Shown: positions 40,086 through 49,192, counted from the stretch's first letter. The stretch is 55,009 nt of DNA from Phycisphaerales bacterium UBA6054 (GCA_002429045.1 DIYM01000115.1:1-55009); one strand, 5' to 3'. Made by a program: numbers and translations. The notes: a model not told the origin generated them from the letters alone.

Positions 40086-40403
40086 TCAGATCCCGGAGTT
40101 GATGCCGTCCATTGCATTGAAAGAGATCCAAATCGCAACGAACAGCAAAGTAGGATATGTCAGCATGGCGAGGAGATTAAACCGGATCAGCGTGGCTCGT
40201 GACCGGCGATTGGCAAGTTCATCGCTGTCAATGCCGAACGAGTTCAGCAGCACGAAAGCCTGAGCTACCACAAGGACAACAGTTATCAAGAGGATGGATG
40301 CAGGGTTTGTTCTGAGAGCAAGCAAGACCGCGAACACGCCCAGGGATGGGACGCCGAGTGACGCGAGCCATAGCGCCGCGAAAGCCTTCGGCGTCCATTT
40401 CAC
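40086..40403 (-). CDS. small three-helix membrane protein, low GC
   Basis: The 105-residue product is not recognised. It has three hydrophobic segments (about 6-28, 34-54 and 78-97), separated by a charged loop containing DSDELANRRSRATLIRF. The start is a GTG at 40403 that overlaps the stop of the DHH gene by four bases (GTGA), so translation is probably coupled. Base composition differs from its neighbours: a hand count gives 92 G+C in 180 bases (51%) over 40141-40320, and codons rare elsewhere here (ATA, ACT, GTA, TTG) are frequent. It may be recently acquired or under relaxed selection. Confidence 0.65.
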   Translation of the reverse strand: MKWTPKAFAALWLASLGVPSLGVFAVLLALRTNPASILLITVVLVVAQAFVLLNSFGIDSDELANRRSRATLIRFNLLAMLTYPTLLFVAIWISFNAMDGINSGI

Positions 40404-41467
40404 GGCAGCGCCTTGATCAGCTGTTCCTTCGCCTCTGCGAGCGGGGCGCGGATGCGGGCGCCGGAGGCCCGGGCGTGCCCGCCGCCGCCGAGCTTCTGGC
40501 AGACCTGGTTGACGTCCACCGGGTCCTGGCCGTCCCAGCCGGTGGGCTTCGATCGCATCGAGACCTTGGTGAACACGCCCTGGGCGTCCTCCTGCTCGGT
40601 GAGCAGGGCGGTGACGCGGATGGTGGGGACGGTGCGCGGGATATCGACGAACCCGCCCGATTCGCCCGGCGCGGCGCCCGCTTCGCGGAAGTCGGCGGTG
40701 GTCAGGCTCATGATCGCGCAGTGCTTGTCCTCGACGATCTCCAGGGTCCCGAGCGCGCGGTGCATCAGACGCAGCCGGCTCGCGCGGTCGCGCTGCTCGA
40801 TCAGTTCCATCAGCGATGTGTGCTCGACGCCCGCCTCGAGCAGGTCGGCGGCCAGGCGCATCACCCGGGCGTCGACGTTCGAGTGGCGGAACCAGCCGGT
40901 GTCGGTGGCGAGCCCGGTGTAGAGCGGCGTCGCGATGTCGACCGGGAGCTCCGCGGGCGAGCCGACCCCGAGCAGCAGGCGGCAGACCTCGGCGACCGGC
41001 TGGGTGACCGCGGCGGCGGACGTGTCGAGCAGGCGGTGGTCGGCGATCTCGGCGTCGCCCTGGAGGTGGTGGTCGATGATCGCGGTCCGCTCCAGGCGTT
41101 CTTCGATGAACTCGCGGAACGGTTCGAGCTGGCCCCACGCGCCGGTGTCGCAGATCACGACGGCTTCGGGATCGAAGGCACCGGGCACGGGCTGGCCGAA
41201 CTCGATCGTGCGGCACTTGGTCTGCCCCATGAGCGTGGGGGCCCACTCGGGCATCGGGGCGCCGTACCAGCATTCGGCGGCCGACACCGCGCCGCTGGTG
41301 CGGTGGATGAGGTTGATCGCCCGTGCCAGCGCCAGCGTGGAGCCAAGCGCGTCGCCGTCCGGCTTGGTGTGCGTCAGCAGCACGCAGGTCCGCTTGCTCG
41401 CGATCCAGTCCGCCATTGCGCGGCAGTCAACGGTCGAGGTCCAGGATCCGCTCTCGGTCATGCTCAT
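40400..41467 (-). CDS. DHH/DHHA1 phosphoesterase (NrnA-like oligoribonuclease or pAp phosphatase)
   Basis: The 355-residue product has the DHH-family metal motifs HTKPDGDALGS (about 33-43), DTG (near 108) and DHH (near 134), and the DHHA1 substrate motif GGGGHARASGA (near 330). This is the arrangement of NrnA-type enzymes, which degrade nano-RNA or dephosphorylate 3'-phosphoadenosine-5'-phosphate; c-di-nucleotide breakdown products are another possible substrate. The ATG at 41467 has GGAG 5 bases upstream and overlaps the ribF stop by four bases (ATGA). With the downstream genes it forms a tightly packed ribF-DHH-small membrane protein-methyltransferase unit. Confidence 0.9.
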   Translation of the reverse strand: MSMTESGSWTSTVDCRAMADWIASKRTCVLLTHTKPDGDALGSTLALARAINLIHRTSGAVSAAECWYGAPMPEWAPTLMGQTKCRTIEFGQPVPGAFDPEAVVICDTGAWGQLEPFREFIEERLERTAIIDHHLQGDAEIADHRLLDTSAAAVTQPVAEVCRLLLGVGSPAELPVDIATPLYTGLATDTGWFRHSNVDARVMRLAADLLEAGVEHTSLMELIEQRDRASRLRLMHRALGTLEIVEDKHCAIMSLTTADFREAGAAPGESGGFVDIPRTVPTIRVTALLTEQEDAQGVFTKVSMRSKPTGWDGQDPVDVNQVCQKLGGGGHARASGARIRAPLAEAKEQLIKALP

Positions 41468-42420
41468 GCGTTCTCCGGCGTACGCATCGGCGAACGCGGT
41501 TGGTGGCGTGTGATCTCTCGGGCGCGATCGCAGTCGCGGGCGATCTGTGACTTGAGTCGGTCGAGTCCGTCGAGCTTCACGACATCGCGGATACGCCCGA
41601 TGAGGCGGAGCGTGCACGCCCAGCCCGACTCGGGCATGGAGGCGGGCGGCGTCCACGGGCCCACGTCGTCGAGGAGGTGGGCCTCGATGCGTGGGCGGTG
41701 GTCGTTGACGCTCGGTCGGCCGCCGATGTGGACCGCGGCCGGCACGGGGTCCGCATCGCCCGGGAGGGCGACCGCCGCGTACACGCCCGGTGCGGGGCGC
41801 ATCGCTTCGGTGACGAGGTTCGCCGTCGGGAAGCCGATGGTCCGCCCGATGCGGTCCCCGGTGACGACGGTCCCGGTCAGCTCGTGCGGGCGCTCGAGCA
41901 CGTACGCCGCGTCTCGGACCCGTCCCTGTTCAAGGAGCCATCGGACCATCGAAGAGGAAGCAACGACCTCGGACTGATCTCTGAGTGTCACGATGACCGG
42001 GGGCACAACATGGACCGCGACGCCCCGGGCGCTGGCCAGTTCTTGGAGCAACCGGATATCACCGGCGCGCCCGCGTCCGAACCGGAAGTCCGGGCCTTCG
42101 ACGAGGTGATCCGGGCGGTGGGTTTCTATCAGCCAGGAGACGAACTGGTGGGGCGCCAACGACAGCCGCTCGGGGGTGGGTTCGAGCCGGGCGACTTCGT
42201 CGGCTCCGGCGTCTAGCAACCGGCGGGCGCGGGTGTCCCAGGGCTCGATCATGTCGGGGGCGTCGCTGGGGCGGAGCCGCGAAAGGGGATGCGGGTCGAA
42301 CGCCATCGCGGTGACGGTGCCGTCCCCGCCCGCCAGCGACCGGGCCCGGGAGAGCAGGGCCCGGTGCCCGGCGTGGACCCCGTCGAAGTTCCCGATCGTG
42401 ATGACGCGTGGCGAGAGCAT
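41464..42420 (-). CDS. ribF: bifunctional riboflavin kinase/FAD synthetase
   Basis: RibF phosphorylates riboflavin to FMN and adenylates it to FAD. The 318-residue product has the nucleotidyltransferase signature VITIGNFDGVHAGHRALL (about 6-23) and DFRFGRGRAGD in the N-terminal domain. The flavokinase motif GRTIGFPTANL and VYAAVALPG are in the C-terminal domain. The ATG at 42420 is chosen because TACCGT lies 7 bases before it and it begins the conserved domain; an ATG 36 bases further upstream is possible. It heads a four-gene minus-strand unit and diverges from the proline catabolism gene. Confidence 0.94.
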   Translation of the reverse strand: MLSPRVITIGNFDGVHAGHRALLSRARSLAGGDGTVTAMAFDPHPLSRLRPSDAPDMIEPWDTRARRLLDAGADEVARLEPTPERLSLAPHQFVSWLIETHRPDHLVEGPDFRFGRGRAGDIRLLQELASARGVAVHVVPPVIVTLRDQSEVVASSSMVRWLLEQGRVRDAAYVLERPHELTGTVVTGDRIGRTIGFPTANLVTEAMRPAPGVYAAVALPGDADPVPAAVHIGGRPSVNDHRPRIEAHLLDDVGPWTPPASMPESGWACTLRLIGRIRDVVKLDGLDRLKSQIARDCDRAREITRHQPRSPMRTPENA

Positions 42421-42427
42421 CCGGGCA

Positions 42428-42433
42428 ACGGTA
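42428..42433 (-). promoter_or_regulatory. -10-like element for a leaderless ribF transcript
   Basis: On the minus strand TACCGT is followed by 7 bases and then the ATG at 42420. Confidence 0.45.
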
Positions 42434-42450
42434 GGGGTGCTCGGGGTGCG

Positions 42451-42456
42451 TATCAT
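42451..42456 (+). promoter_or_regulatory. possible -10 element for the proline catabolism gene
   Basis: TATCAT lies 71 bases upstream of the ATG at 42528, predicting a leader of about 65 bases that contains GGAG at 42515-42518. Confidence 0.4.
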
Positions 42457-42527
42457 GGTGCGACCGAGGACCCGCGCGCGTAAACGGGCGGCCTATCTCG
42501 GGGGGCTCTGTTCTGGAGTTCTTCTCT

Positions 42528-45500
42528 ATGGGATTGTTTTCGAAGAAGCCCAAGCCGGCCCCGTTTCAGGGCGCCGTTCCCGTTTCCACCCCGACGACAA
42601 CGACCGCCGACAACGATGCTCGGATCCGGGCGATCGGGCACGAGATGCTCGAGAAGGCGCGCGCCCATCGCTCGGGACTCTTGAGTGCCAAGTTCTATCA
42701 GGACAGGCTGATGGACTGGTCGATGAAGGACCACGAGTTCAAGGTCCAGCTGTTCAGGTTCGTCGATGCCTTCCCGTCGCTGACGACGCCGGATCTGGTC
42801 CACGAGCATCTCGTCGACTATCTGACCCAGCCGGGGGTGAAGACGCCGCCCGGGATGGATCTCGGGCTCCGCGCGGGCGGGGTCGCCAAGGGACTGATGA
42901 CGAAGACGATCTCCGGGCAGATCCGGGGTATGGCGCAGAACTTCATCGCCGGGACGGACGCCGCCGACGCGCTCCCGACGCTGCGGAAGCTCTGGAAGGA
43001 CGGGATCGCGTTCTCGGTGGATCTCTTGGGCGAGGCGTGCGTGTCCGGTGCCGAAGCGGATATGTACAAGGGCAAGTACCTCGATCTTGTGGAGAACCTG
43101 GTCGGCGAGGCTTCGAGCTGGTCGCCCAATGAGCGGCTCGAGAAAGACCACCTCGGGGGCGTGCCGCGTGTCAACGTGTCGATCAAGGTCTCCAGCCTCT
43201 GCGGGCAGTTCGATCCGATCGCGCCGGAGCGCTCGATCGCGGACCTGATGTCGCGGCTCACGCCGATCCTCGAAGCCGCCAAACGCAACGGCGTGCTGAT
43301 CAACTTCGACATGGAGCAGTTCGAGCTGAAGGATCTCACGCTCGACGCGTTCATGCACGCCTGCGACACGCACGAGTTCGAGGCCGGGCTGGCGATGCAG
43401 GCGTATCTCAAGTCGGGCGTGGACGACGCGAAGCGGGTCGCCGAGTGGGCGAAACGCACGGGCCGCGTGGTCACCGTGCGCCTGGTCAAGGGCGCGTACT
43501 GGGACTTCGAGACGATCCACGCCGAGCAGATGGGTTGGCCCTGCCCGGTCTGGAACGAGAAGTGGGAGACCGACCGCTGCTTCGAGCGGATGGTCGAGGT
43601 GCTGCTCGACGCGTGCCCGAACGGCCCGGGCGAGGGTGGCGTGAAGCTCGCCCTGGGCTCGCACAACGTGCGCTCGATCGCCGCCGCGCTGGAGGGTCTC
43701 GAGCGGCGCGGCTTGCCGCGAGAAGCGATCGAACTCCAGATGCTCCACGGCATGGCGGACCAGCTCAAAGAGGCCGGCGCCGGCATGGGGCTCCGCGTCC
43801 GCGAGTACGTGCCGGTCGGTGAGATGATCCCCGGCATGGCGTACCTGGTCCGTCGCCTGCTGGAGAACACCAGCAACGAGTCCTGGCTCAAGGCGGGTTT
43901 TCTCGACAACGCGGATCCCGGCGTGCTGCTCGCCGCGCCCAGTCCCGATCCGTCCACCGAGCGGGCCCGTGATCTCGCGGAGATCGCCAAGGAGCGCCAC
44001 ATGCTCGGCCCGGCCGTGGACGGCGTGGGCGACGGGCGTCCGTTCTACACCGAGCCCATGCGCGATTTCGCGGACGCTTCCCAGAGGGCCGCGTTCGCCC
44101 GCGCGGTGGAGGCGGCGGGCGTGCCCCCGGTCGACAACGATCGGACGGTCGATCAGGCCAGCGAGATGGTCTCCCGCGCGGAGCGGGCGTTCCTCGAGTG
44201 GCGCGACTTCGACCCGATCAAACGGTCCGAGGTGCTGGTGCGTGTCGCCGATGCCATGCGGTCCCGGCGCGATGAACTCTCGGGCGTGGTGTGCAAGGAG
44301 TCGCACAAGACCTGGCGTGAGGCCGATGCGGACGTGTGCGAGGCGATCGATTTCTGCGCGTACTACGCCCGGATGGCGCCGGGGCTGTTCGAGCGGAAGC
44401 GTCTGGGCAGGTTCATCGGTGAGCTCGATGAGGTCTGGCACCAGCCGCGCGGGGTCGCGGTGGTGATCTCGCCCTGGAACTTCCCGCTGGCGATCTGCTG
44501 CGGGATGACCGCGGCCGCGCTCGTCACGGGCAACACGGTCGTGGTCAAGCCCGCCGAGCAGACGCCCGGCATTGCGAAACTCATGGTCTCGATCTTCGAG
44601 GAAGCGCTCCGGAGCGTGGGCGCGCCCGAGGGCGTGCTGCACTTCTGCCCCGCGCCCGGGGAGACGGTGGGCGCCGCTCTGGTGCGCGATCCGCGTGTCT
44701 CGGTCATCGCGTTCACCGGCTCGAAGGCGGTCGGGCTGGACATCATCCGTGCGGCCGGTGTGACGCCCGAAGATCAGATGCACGTCAAGCGCGTGGTCTG
44801 CGAGATGGGCGGCAAGAACGCCGCGATCATCGATGTCTCCGCGGATCTGGACGAGGCGGTCGCCGGCATCGTGTACTCGGCGTTCGGGTTCCAGGGCCAG
44901 AAGTGCTCGGCCTGCTCCCGCTGCATCGTTGTCGACCCGCAGGGGGCGGACGGGCCGCAGATGCGGCTGTTCCTCGAGCGGTTGGGCCCGGCGGTCAAGA
45001 CGCTGGTGCCGGGGCCCGCGAACGAGCCGTCCACGGACGTCGCCCCGGTCATCGACGCCGAAGCCGCGGGCAAGATCCGCTCGTACATCTCCAAGGCCCG
45101 CGAGGAGGGGCTCGACGAACTCGTCGGTGAGAAGGACTTCGTCATCCCCGACGGCATCGAGCATCTCGTTGTGCCGCACGTGTTCACGGGCGTGACGCCC
45201 GAGCACACGATCTACCGGGAAGAGATCTTCGGTCCGGTGCTGGCGGTCACGCACGCGAAGGACTTCGACGAGGCCCTCGGGCTGGCCAACGGGCACAAGT
45301 ACAAGCTGACGGGCGGGGTGTTCAGCCGCATGCCGACGAACATCGAGCGGACCAAGCGTGAGCTGCGCGTGGGGAACCTGTACATCAACCGGGGCATCAC
45401 GGGGGCGCTGGTCGGCAGGCAACCCTTCGGGGGCTTCGGGATGTCGGGTGTGGGCAGCAAGGCGGGCGGAGCCGAATACCTCTATCAGTTTGTCGAGCCG

Positions 45501-45551
45501 CGTGCGTCGAGCGAGAACACCATGCGACGCGGGTTCGCTCCCGAACTGTGA
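42528..45551 (+). CDS. putA: bifunctional proline dehydrogenase / L-glutamate gamma-semialdehyde dehydrogenase
   Basis: The enzyme oxidises proline to pyrroline-5-carboxylate with FAD, then glutamate semialdehyde to glutamate with NAD. The 1007-residue product has a proline dehydrogenase barrel (about 30-480; VSIKVSSLCGQFDP, VTVRLVKGAYWD, ELQMLHGMADQL). An aldehyde dehydrogenase domain follows (about 520-1000). It has ISPWNFPLAICCG, VVVKPAEQTP, FTGSKAVG, CEMGGKNAAIID, the catalytic Cys in GQKCSACSRC (near 793) and QPFGGFGMSGVGSKAGG. It lacks the N-terminal DNA-binding domain of E. coli PutA, so it is not a self-repressor. GGAG lies 9 bases before the ATG. The stop overlaps a GTG at 45548. Confidence 0.95.
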   Translation: MGLFSKKPKPAPFQGAVPVSTPTTTTADNDARIRAIGHEMLEKARAHRSGLLSAKFYQDRLMDWSMKDHEFKVQLFRFVDAFPSLTTPDLVHEHLVDYLTQPGVKTPPGMDLGLRAGGVAKGLMTKTISGQIRGMAQNFIAGTDAADALPTLRKLWKDGIAFSVDLLGEACVSGAEADMYKGKYLDLVENLVGEASSWSPNERLEKDHLGGVPRVNVSIKVSSLCGQFDPIAPERSIADLMSRLTPILEAAKRNGVLINFDMEQFELKDLTLDAFMHACDTHEFEAGLAMQAYLKSGVDDAKRVAEWAKRTGRVVTVRLVKGAYWDFETIHAEQMGWPCPVWNEKWETDRCFERMVEVLLDACPNGPGEGGVKLALGSHNVRSIAAALEGLERRGLPREAIELQMLHGMADQLKEAGAGMGLRVREYVPVGEMIPGMAYLVRRLLENTSNESWLKAGFLDNADPGVLLAAPSPDPSTERARDLAEIAKERHMLGPAVDGVGDGRPFYTEPMRDFADASQRAAFARAVEAAGVPPVDNDRTVDQASEMVSRAERAFLEWRDFDPIKRSEVLVRVADAMRSRRDELSGVVCKESHKTWREADADVCEAIDFCAYYARMAPGLFERKRLGRFIGELDEVWHQPRGVAVVISPWNFPLAICCGMTAAALVTGNTVVVKPAEQTPGIAKLMVSIFEEALRSVGAPEGVLHFCPAPGETVGAALVRDPRVSVIAFTGSKAVGLDIIRAAGVTPEDQMHVKRVVCEMGGKNAAIIDVSADLDEAVAGIVYSAFGFQGQKCSACSRCIVVDPQGADGPQMRLFLERLGPAVKTLVPGPANEPSTDVAPVIDAEAAGKIRSYISKAREEGLDELVGEKDFVIPDGIEHLVVPHVFTGVTPEHTIYREEIFGPVLAVTHAKDFDEALGLANGHKYKLTGGVFSRMPTNIERTKRELRVGNLYINRGITGALVGRQPFGGFGMSGVGSKAGGAEYLYQFVEPRASSENTMRRGFAPEL

Positions 45552-45598
45552 GAACGCGGGAGACCGTGAAGCCCTGGCACCCGAACGAGGATCAACAC

Positions 45599-46831
45599 GT
45601 GACAGAAGCCGATCAGAGCTTTCAGGAAGAAGTGCGGGCGGTCATGGACGAACTCCGCACGGCGATCCGCGACGCGCTGGCGGCGCACGGCGACCCGCTG
45701 GATCGCTCGCCCGCCGAGCTTTCGCGGGACCTCGGGCTGGACACCAAGCTGGGCTGGAAGTTCCACCGCCTGCTCGCGGACGAGGACCCCTTCGCCGCCG
45801 CCCTGTTCGTGCCGGGGCGTGCGGGCGTCGGGCTGATCATCGAGGGGCTCGCGCGGGTGTGCGACGACCGAGAGACGCTCGGGCGCGTGCGTGCGGCGGG
45901 CGAACACTTCCAGGAGTGTGTCTCGCATCACGCCGACAACCGTGCCGGTTTCGATGTCCTGCTCAGCGCGCAGACGAACGACGAGCGATCATCGATCGAG
46001 CACCGCAAGCTCGCGTACCAGGGCGTGCGATCGGTGTGGGGGATCGAATCAACGGTGAATCTGCTGACATACATGATCCACCCGTCGGCCGACGGGGAGA
46101 CGATGGATGTCGCGTCCATCCGCGGCATCATGGGGTGCCAGCGCCTGCGCGAGAACGTGCCGTGGCGTGTTGCCCGGTTCACCATGCGCCGCCCCGACCG
46201 TGTCGAGAGCCGGTTCGACCGCGAGGCCGTCGATCCCGCGCTCCGCGGCACCAACCCGGGAGACGAGATCCCGGTTCTCAAGAGCTTCTGTTCGGACCCG
46301 CTGCCCAACATCGAGCGTGTGCCGTCCCCGCTGGGAGCCGTCGAGTACCAGCTCGGCAAGGGCCCGGTCGGCAAGCAGGGGCGGTTCGATCTGGTGACGG
46401 GCGAGGTCGCACGGGCGGTCCAATCGAGGTACGCGAGCCCAGGCGACCCGCCGCTGCGGGCCAGGTTCGCGGTGCGCATCCCGACGCAGCAGGTGGTCTT
46501 CGACGTGATGATGCACCGCGACATGTTCGGGCGATCCACGCCGAAAGCCAAGATGGTGTCGGACCTGTTCGCGACCGACCTGGGCAGCCAGCCCCAGCCG
46601 CAGGACGAGATCCCGGTGCAGCTCAGCGCCGAGACGCTCCGCGCCTCGCCCGGGGTGCTGGCGGTCGAGGCCTGCCCGCGGTACGCCGACGCGGTGGACG
46701 AAGCGATCGGCACGCTGGGCTGGTCGCCCGAGGCGTTCGACGTGTACCGGATGCGTGTGCCCTACCCGCCGGTGCCGACGACGCTGGTCTTCGAGTTCGA
46801 CTCGGCCGCCGCTCGCCCCAAGCCGCAGTGA
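45599..46831 (+). CDS. unknown protein coupled to putA, possible helix-turn-helix N-terminus
   Basis: I do not recognise this 410-residue soluble protein. Residues 1-90 include SPAELSRDLGLDTKLGWKFHRLLADEDPFAAALFVPG, which could form a winged-helix fold. The central part has NLLTYMIHP and a segment RLRENVPWRVARFTMRRPD. The C-terminal half has PTQQVVFDVMMHRDMFGRSTPKAKMVSDLF and ends VPYPPVPTTLVFEFDSA. No membrane or signal segment is present. Two starts are possible: GTG 45548, overlapping the putA stop (GTGA), or GTG 45599 with GAGG 8 bases upstream, which I prefer. Its position directly behind putA suggests a regulator or accessory of proline use. Confidence 0.6.
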   Translation: MTEADQSFQEEVRAVMDELRTAIRDALAAHGDPLDRSPAELSRDLGLDTKLGWKFHRLLADEDPFAAALFVPGRAGVGLIIEGLARVCDDRETLGRVRAAGEHFQECVSHHADNRAGFDVLLSAQTNDERSSIEHRKLAYQGVRSVWGIESTVNLLTYMIHPSADGETMDVASIRGIMGCQRLRENVPWRVARFTMRRPDRVESRFDREAVDPALRGTNPGDEIPVLKSFCSDPLPNIERVPSPLGAVEYQLGKGPVGKQGRFDLVTGEVARAVQSRYASPGDPPLRARFAVRIPTQQVVFDVMMHRDMFGRSTPKAKMVSDLFATDLGSQPQPQDEIPVQLSAETLRASPGVLAVEACPRYADAVDEAIGTLGWSPEAFDVYRMRVPYPPVPTTLVFEFDSAAARPKPQ

Positions 46832-46845
46832 CCCCGCCAGCGGCC

Positions 46846-46866
46846 CACGCCCGCGCCCGGGGCGTG
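46846..46866 (+). terminator. possible hairpin terminator between convergent genes
   Basis: CACGCCC and GGGCGTG form a 7-bp stem with a 7-base loop, 15 bases after the stop at 46831. No T-run follows. Confidence 0.3.
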
Positions 46867-46876
46867 CCCGCCCGGG

Positions 46877-47257
46877 TCACGGGCAGCCCGCGACGAACGC
46901 GTCGATGAACCGGAAGAGGTCCCGGGTCTCGACCGCGCCATCCCGGTCCAGATCCGCGGCGGGGTCCGCGGTGTTGTAGTCGGTCAGATAGGCGTGGATG
47001 CCGAAGAACGTGAGCCGGTCGTCGAGGTCCCAGTCGCCGTCGCAGGGCGGGGTGATGTCGAGGATGGAGTTGGTAAAGCAACCGAAGGGATTCCCGCACA
47101 CCCGGGCGGGATCGTCGAAGGACCCCCGCGCGAATCCCGCGACCTTCGTCCCGTCCGCGCTCACCGCCCAGGGCTCGATCCGCCACGGCCCCAGGTCTCG
47201 GCGGAGCACGTGCTCGATGTAATCGTCCGGTACTCTGGAGCCGTACGTTTCTGCGCA
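46877..47257 (-). pseudogene. C-terminal remnant of an exported dockerin-like protein
   Basis: The ~126 codons encode the tail of a larger protein. YGSRVPDDYIEHVLRRDLGPW and IEPWAVSADGTKVAGFARG resemble the ends of HAF-repeat-type extracellular proteins. Two EF-hand-like loops follow (DWDLDDRLTFFGIHAYL and DLDRDGAVETRDLFRFI), and the protein ends AGCP. There is no signal peptide or upstream domain: reading upstream in frame, the similarity breaks off near 47257 and the rpoD stop (47267-47269, same frame) follows at once. A GTG at 47209 could start a 110-residue product, but that would miss the conserved beginning. Deletion of the front part of the gene is the simplest reading. Confidence 0.6.
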
Positions 47258-47266
47258 GGGGCGGTG

Positions 47267-49192
47267 TTACTCGTCCCCGTCCACGAACCCCTTGAGCTTC
47301 CGGCTGCGGACCGGGTGCTGGAGCTTGCGGATGGCCTTGGCTTCGACCTGGCGGACGCGTTCGCGGGTGACCTTGAAGATGCGCCCGACCTCTTCGAGGG
47401 TGTAGGTGTACCCGTCGCCAATCCCGTAGCGCAGCTTGATGATCTCGCGCTCGCGGTACGTGAGCGTCTTGAGGACCATCTCGAGGCGTTGGCGGAGCAT
47501 CTCCTGGCCCGCGGTGTCGGCGGGGCTGGACTGGTTCGTGTCCTCGATGAAATCGCCGAAGTTCGAGTCCTCGCTCTCGCCCACCGGGCGGTCGAGCGAC
47601 ACGGGGTGGCGCCCGATCCGCATGATGCGGCTGACCTCGTGCTCGGGCATGCCGGCCTTCTCGGCGATCTCCTCGAGCGTCGGCTCCACCCCGGTCTGCT
47701 GCGTGATGTCCTTCTGGATGTTGCGCAGCTTGGTCATCGTCTCGATCATGTGGACCGGGATGCGGATCGTCCGGGCGTGGTCGGCGACCGCGCGGGTGAT
47801 CGCCTGGCGGATCCACCACGTCGCGTAGGTCGAGAACTTATACCCCCGCTTGTACTCGTACTTGTCGACCGCCCGCATCAGCCCGGTGTTGCCCTCCTGG
47901 ATCACGTCCAGGAATCCCAGCCCGCGGTTGCGGTACTTCTTGGCGATCGACACGACCAGCCTGAGGTTGCCGCCCGAGAGGTCGCGCTTGGCCTGCTCGT
48001 ACTCCCAGAACACGGTCGAGATGTCTTTGACCCGGGTGCGCAGCGTGTCGGGCTCGGCCTGGACCAGCGTCCGGAGCCCGTCGAGTTCCTCGCGCATGAC
48101 CTCGAGGTCTTCCGCGTCGTGGGCCTTGGGGTACCGGGCCGCCTGGAGCATCTCGCCTTCGAGCCGCTCGAGCTTCTCGCTGATCGAGCGCATCTTGCGC
48201 ATCAGCGGGACGATCCGCCCGGTGCGGAGGCAGAGCTCTTCCATCAACGCGGCCATGCGCCGGCGTCGCGCGTCGACACGCTCGTTGATCGCCCGGGCCT
48301 GCTTCGCGTTGCGGATCTTCCCGTCGTCGCCTCGGAGCGACTCGAGCTCGTTCCAGTCCTGCTTGTTCAGTTCGAGCAGCCGCTCGATGGTCGGCAGGTT
48401 CGCGGGGATGCGCTGGCTGAGCTTCTCCTTGGCGTTGTCGTCCAGCGTGGAGATGCGCAGCGTCCGATCGAAGGGCAACTCGCCGGCGGAGACCTGCTTG
48501 AGGGTCTGCACGGCCTGCGACACGATGTAGTCGCACTGCAGGCAACGCCGACGGAAGATCATCCTGGTGGACTCGATCTTCTTGGCCAGCCGGATCTCCT
48601 CTTCGCGCGTCAGCAGCGGGATGGCGCCCATCTGGCTGAGGTACATCCGGATCGGGTCGTCGATCCGCCGGGACGTCCCGTCCTTCGCGTCCGAGGCGGA
48701 TCCGTTCGGGCCAGAGCTCTCCAGCTCACGCTGCACGGACTCGGCGTCGAGCTCGCGGGCCTCCGCGACGTCCTGCTCGGCTTCTTCGCGGTCGAACGTT
48801 TCCGCGGCATCGCCCACCAGGCGCCGGAGCTCGTTCGGCTTGATCGACGTCCCGTTCTCGTGGTGGGCCGCGTTCATCTTGACGCGGAGGCGTTCCCGCT
48901 CACCGAGGTCCTCGCCCCCCGTGACGGACATCGCCCTGAAACTGCCGGCCAGCGGACCGATCGACGCGATCGCCTCGCCCGCCTTGGAGGCCCGGTAGGC
49001 GCGGGCCCGGAACTCCATCTCGTCGATCAGCTCGATGCTCCGCGCGTCGATCTTGGTCAGCAGATCGTGCACGGCGCGCCAATCGATCATCTCGTCTGGC
49101 AGCGTGTTGTTGAGCTCTTCGTAACTCAACCAGCCACGCTTCGCGCCCACGCCGAGCAGTTCTTCCAAAGGCGGATACAGCGTCGTGATCAA
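47267..49192 (-). CDS. rpoD: primary RNA polymerase sigma factor RpoD
   Basis: The 641-residue product is a full sigma-70. Region 1.2 is DPIRMYLSQMGAIPLLTREEEIRLAKKIE. A long non-conserved segment lies between regions 1.2 and 2. Regions 2.1-2.4 run from NLRLVVSIAKKYRNRGLGFLDVIQEGNTGLMRAVDKYEYKRGYKFSTYATWWIRQAI. Region 3 has IPVHMIETMTKL, and region 4.2 has TLEEVGRIFKVTRERVRQVEAKAIRKLQHP. The near-invariant 2.4 region agrees with TANNNT -10 elements seen throughout the window. The start is a TTG at 49192 with AGGAG 8 bases upstream. It follows dnaG by 52 bp, the dnaG-rpoD order of the classical macromolecular synthesis operon without rpsU. Confidence 0.96.
   Translation of the reverse strand: MITTLYPPLEELLGVGAKRGWLSYEELNNTLPDEMIDWRAVHDLLTKIDARSIELIDEMEFRARAYRASKAGEAIASIGPLAGSFRAMSVTGGEDLGERERLRVKMNAAHHENGTSIKPNELRRLVGDAAETFDREEAEQDVAEARELDAESVQRELESSGPNGSASDAKDGTSRRIDDPIRMYLSQMGAIPLLTREEEIRLAKKIESTRMIFRRRCLQCDYIVSQAVQTLKQVSAGELPFDRTLRISTLDDNAKEKLSQRIPANLPTIERLLELNKQDWNELESLRGDDGKIRNAKQARAINERVDARRRRMAALMEELCLRTGRIVPLMRKMRSISEKLERLEGEMLQAARYPKAHDAEDLEVMREELDGLRTLVQAEPDTLRTRVKDISTVFWEYEQAKRDLSGGNLRLVVSIAKKYRNRGLGFLDVIQEGNTGLMRAVDKYEYKRGYKFSTYATWWIRQAITRAVADHARTIRIPVHMIETMTKLRNIQKDITQQTGVEPTLEEIAEKAGMPEHEVSRIMRIGRHPVSLDRPVGESEDSNFGDFIEDTNQSSPADTAGQEMLRQRLEMVLKTLTYREREIIKLRYGIGDGYTYTLEEVGRIFKVTRERVRQVEAKAIRKLQHPVRSRKLKGFVDGDE

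Noticed and set aside
42453..45422. 989-codon minus-strand frame opposite putA
   Set aside because: Its His/Arg/Asp-rich composition is typical of antisense to a high-GC gene, and PutA is certain on the other strand.
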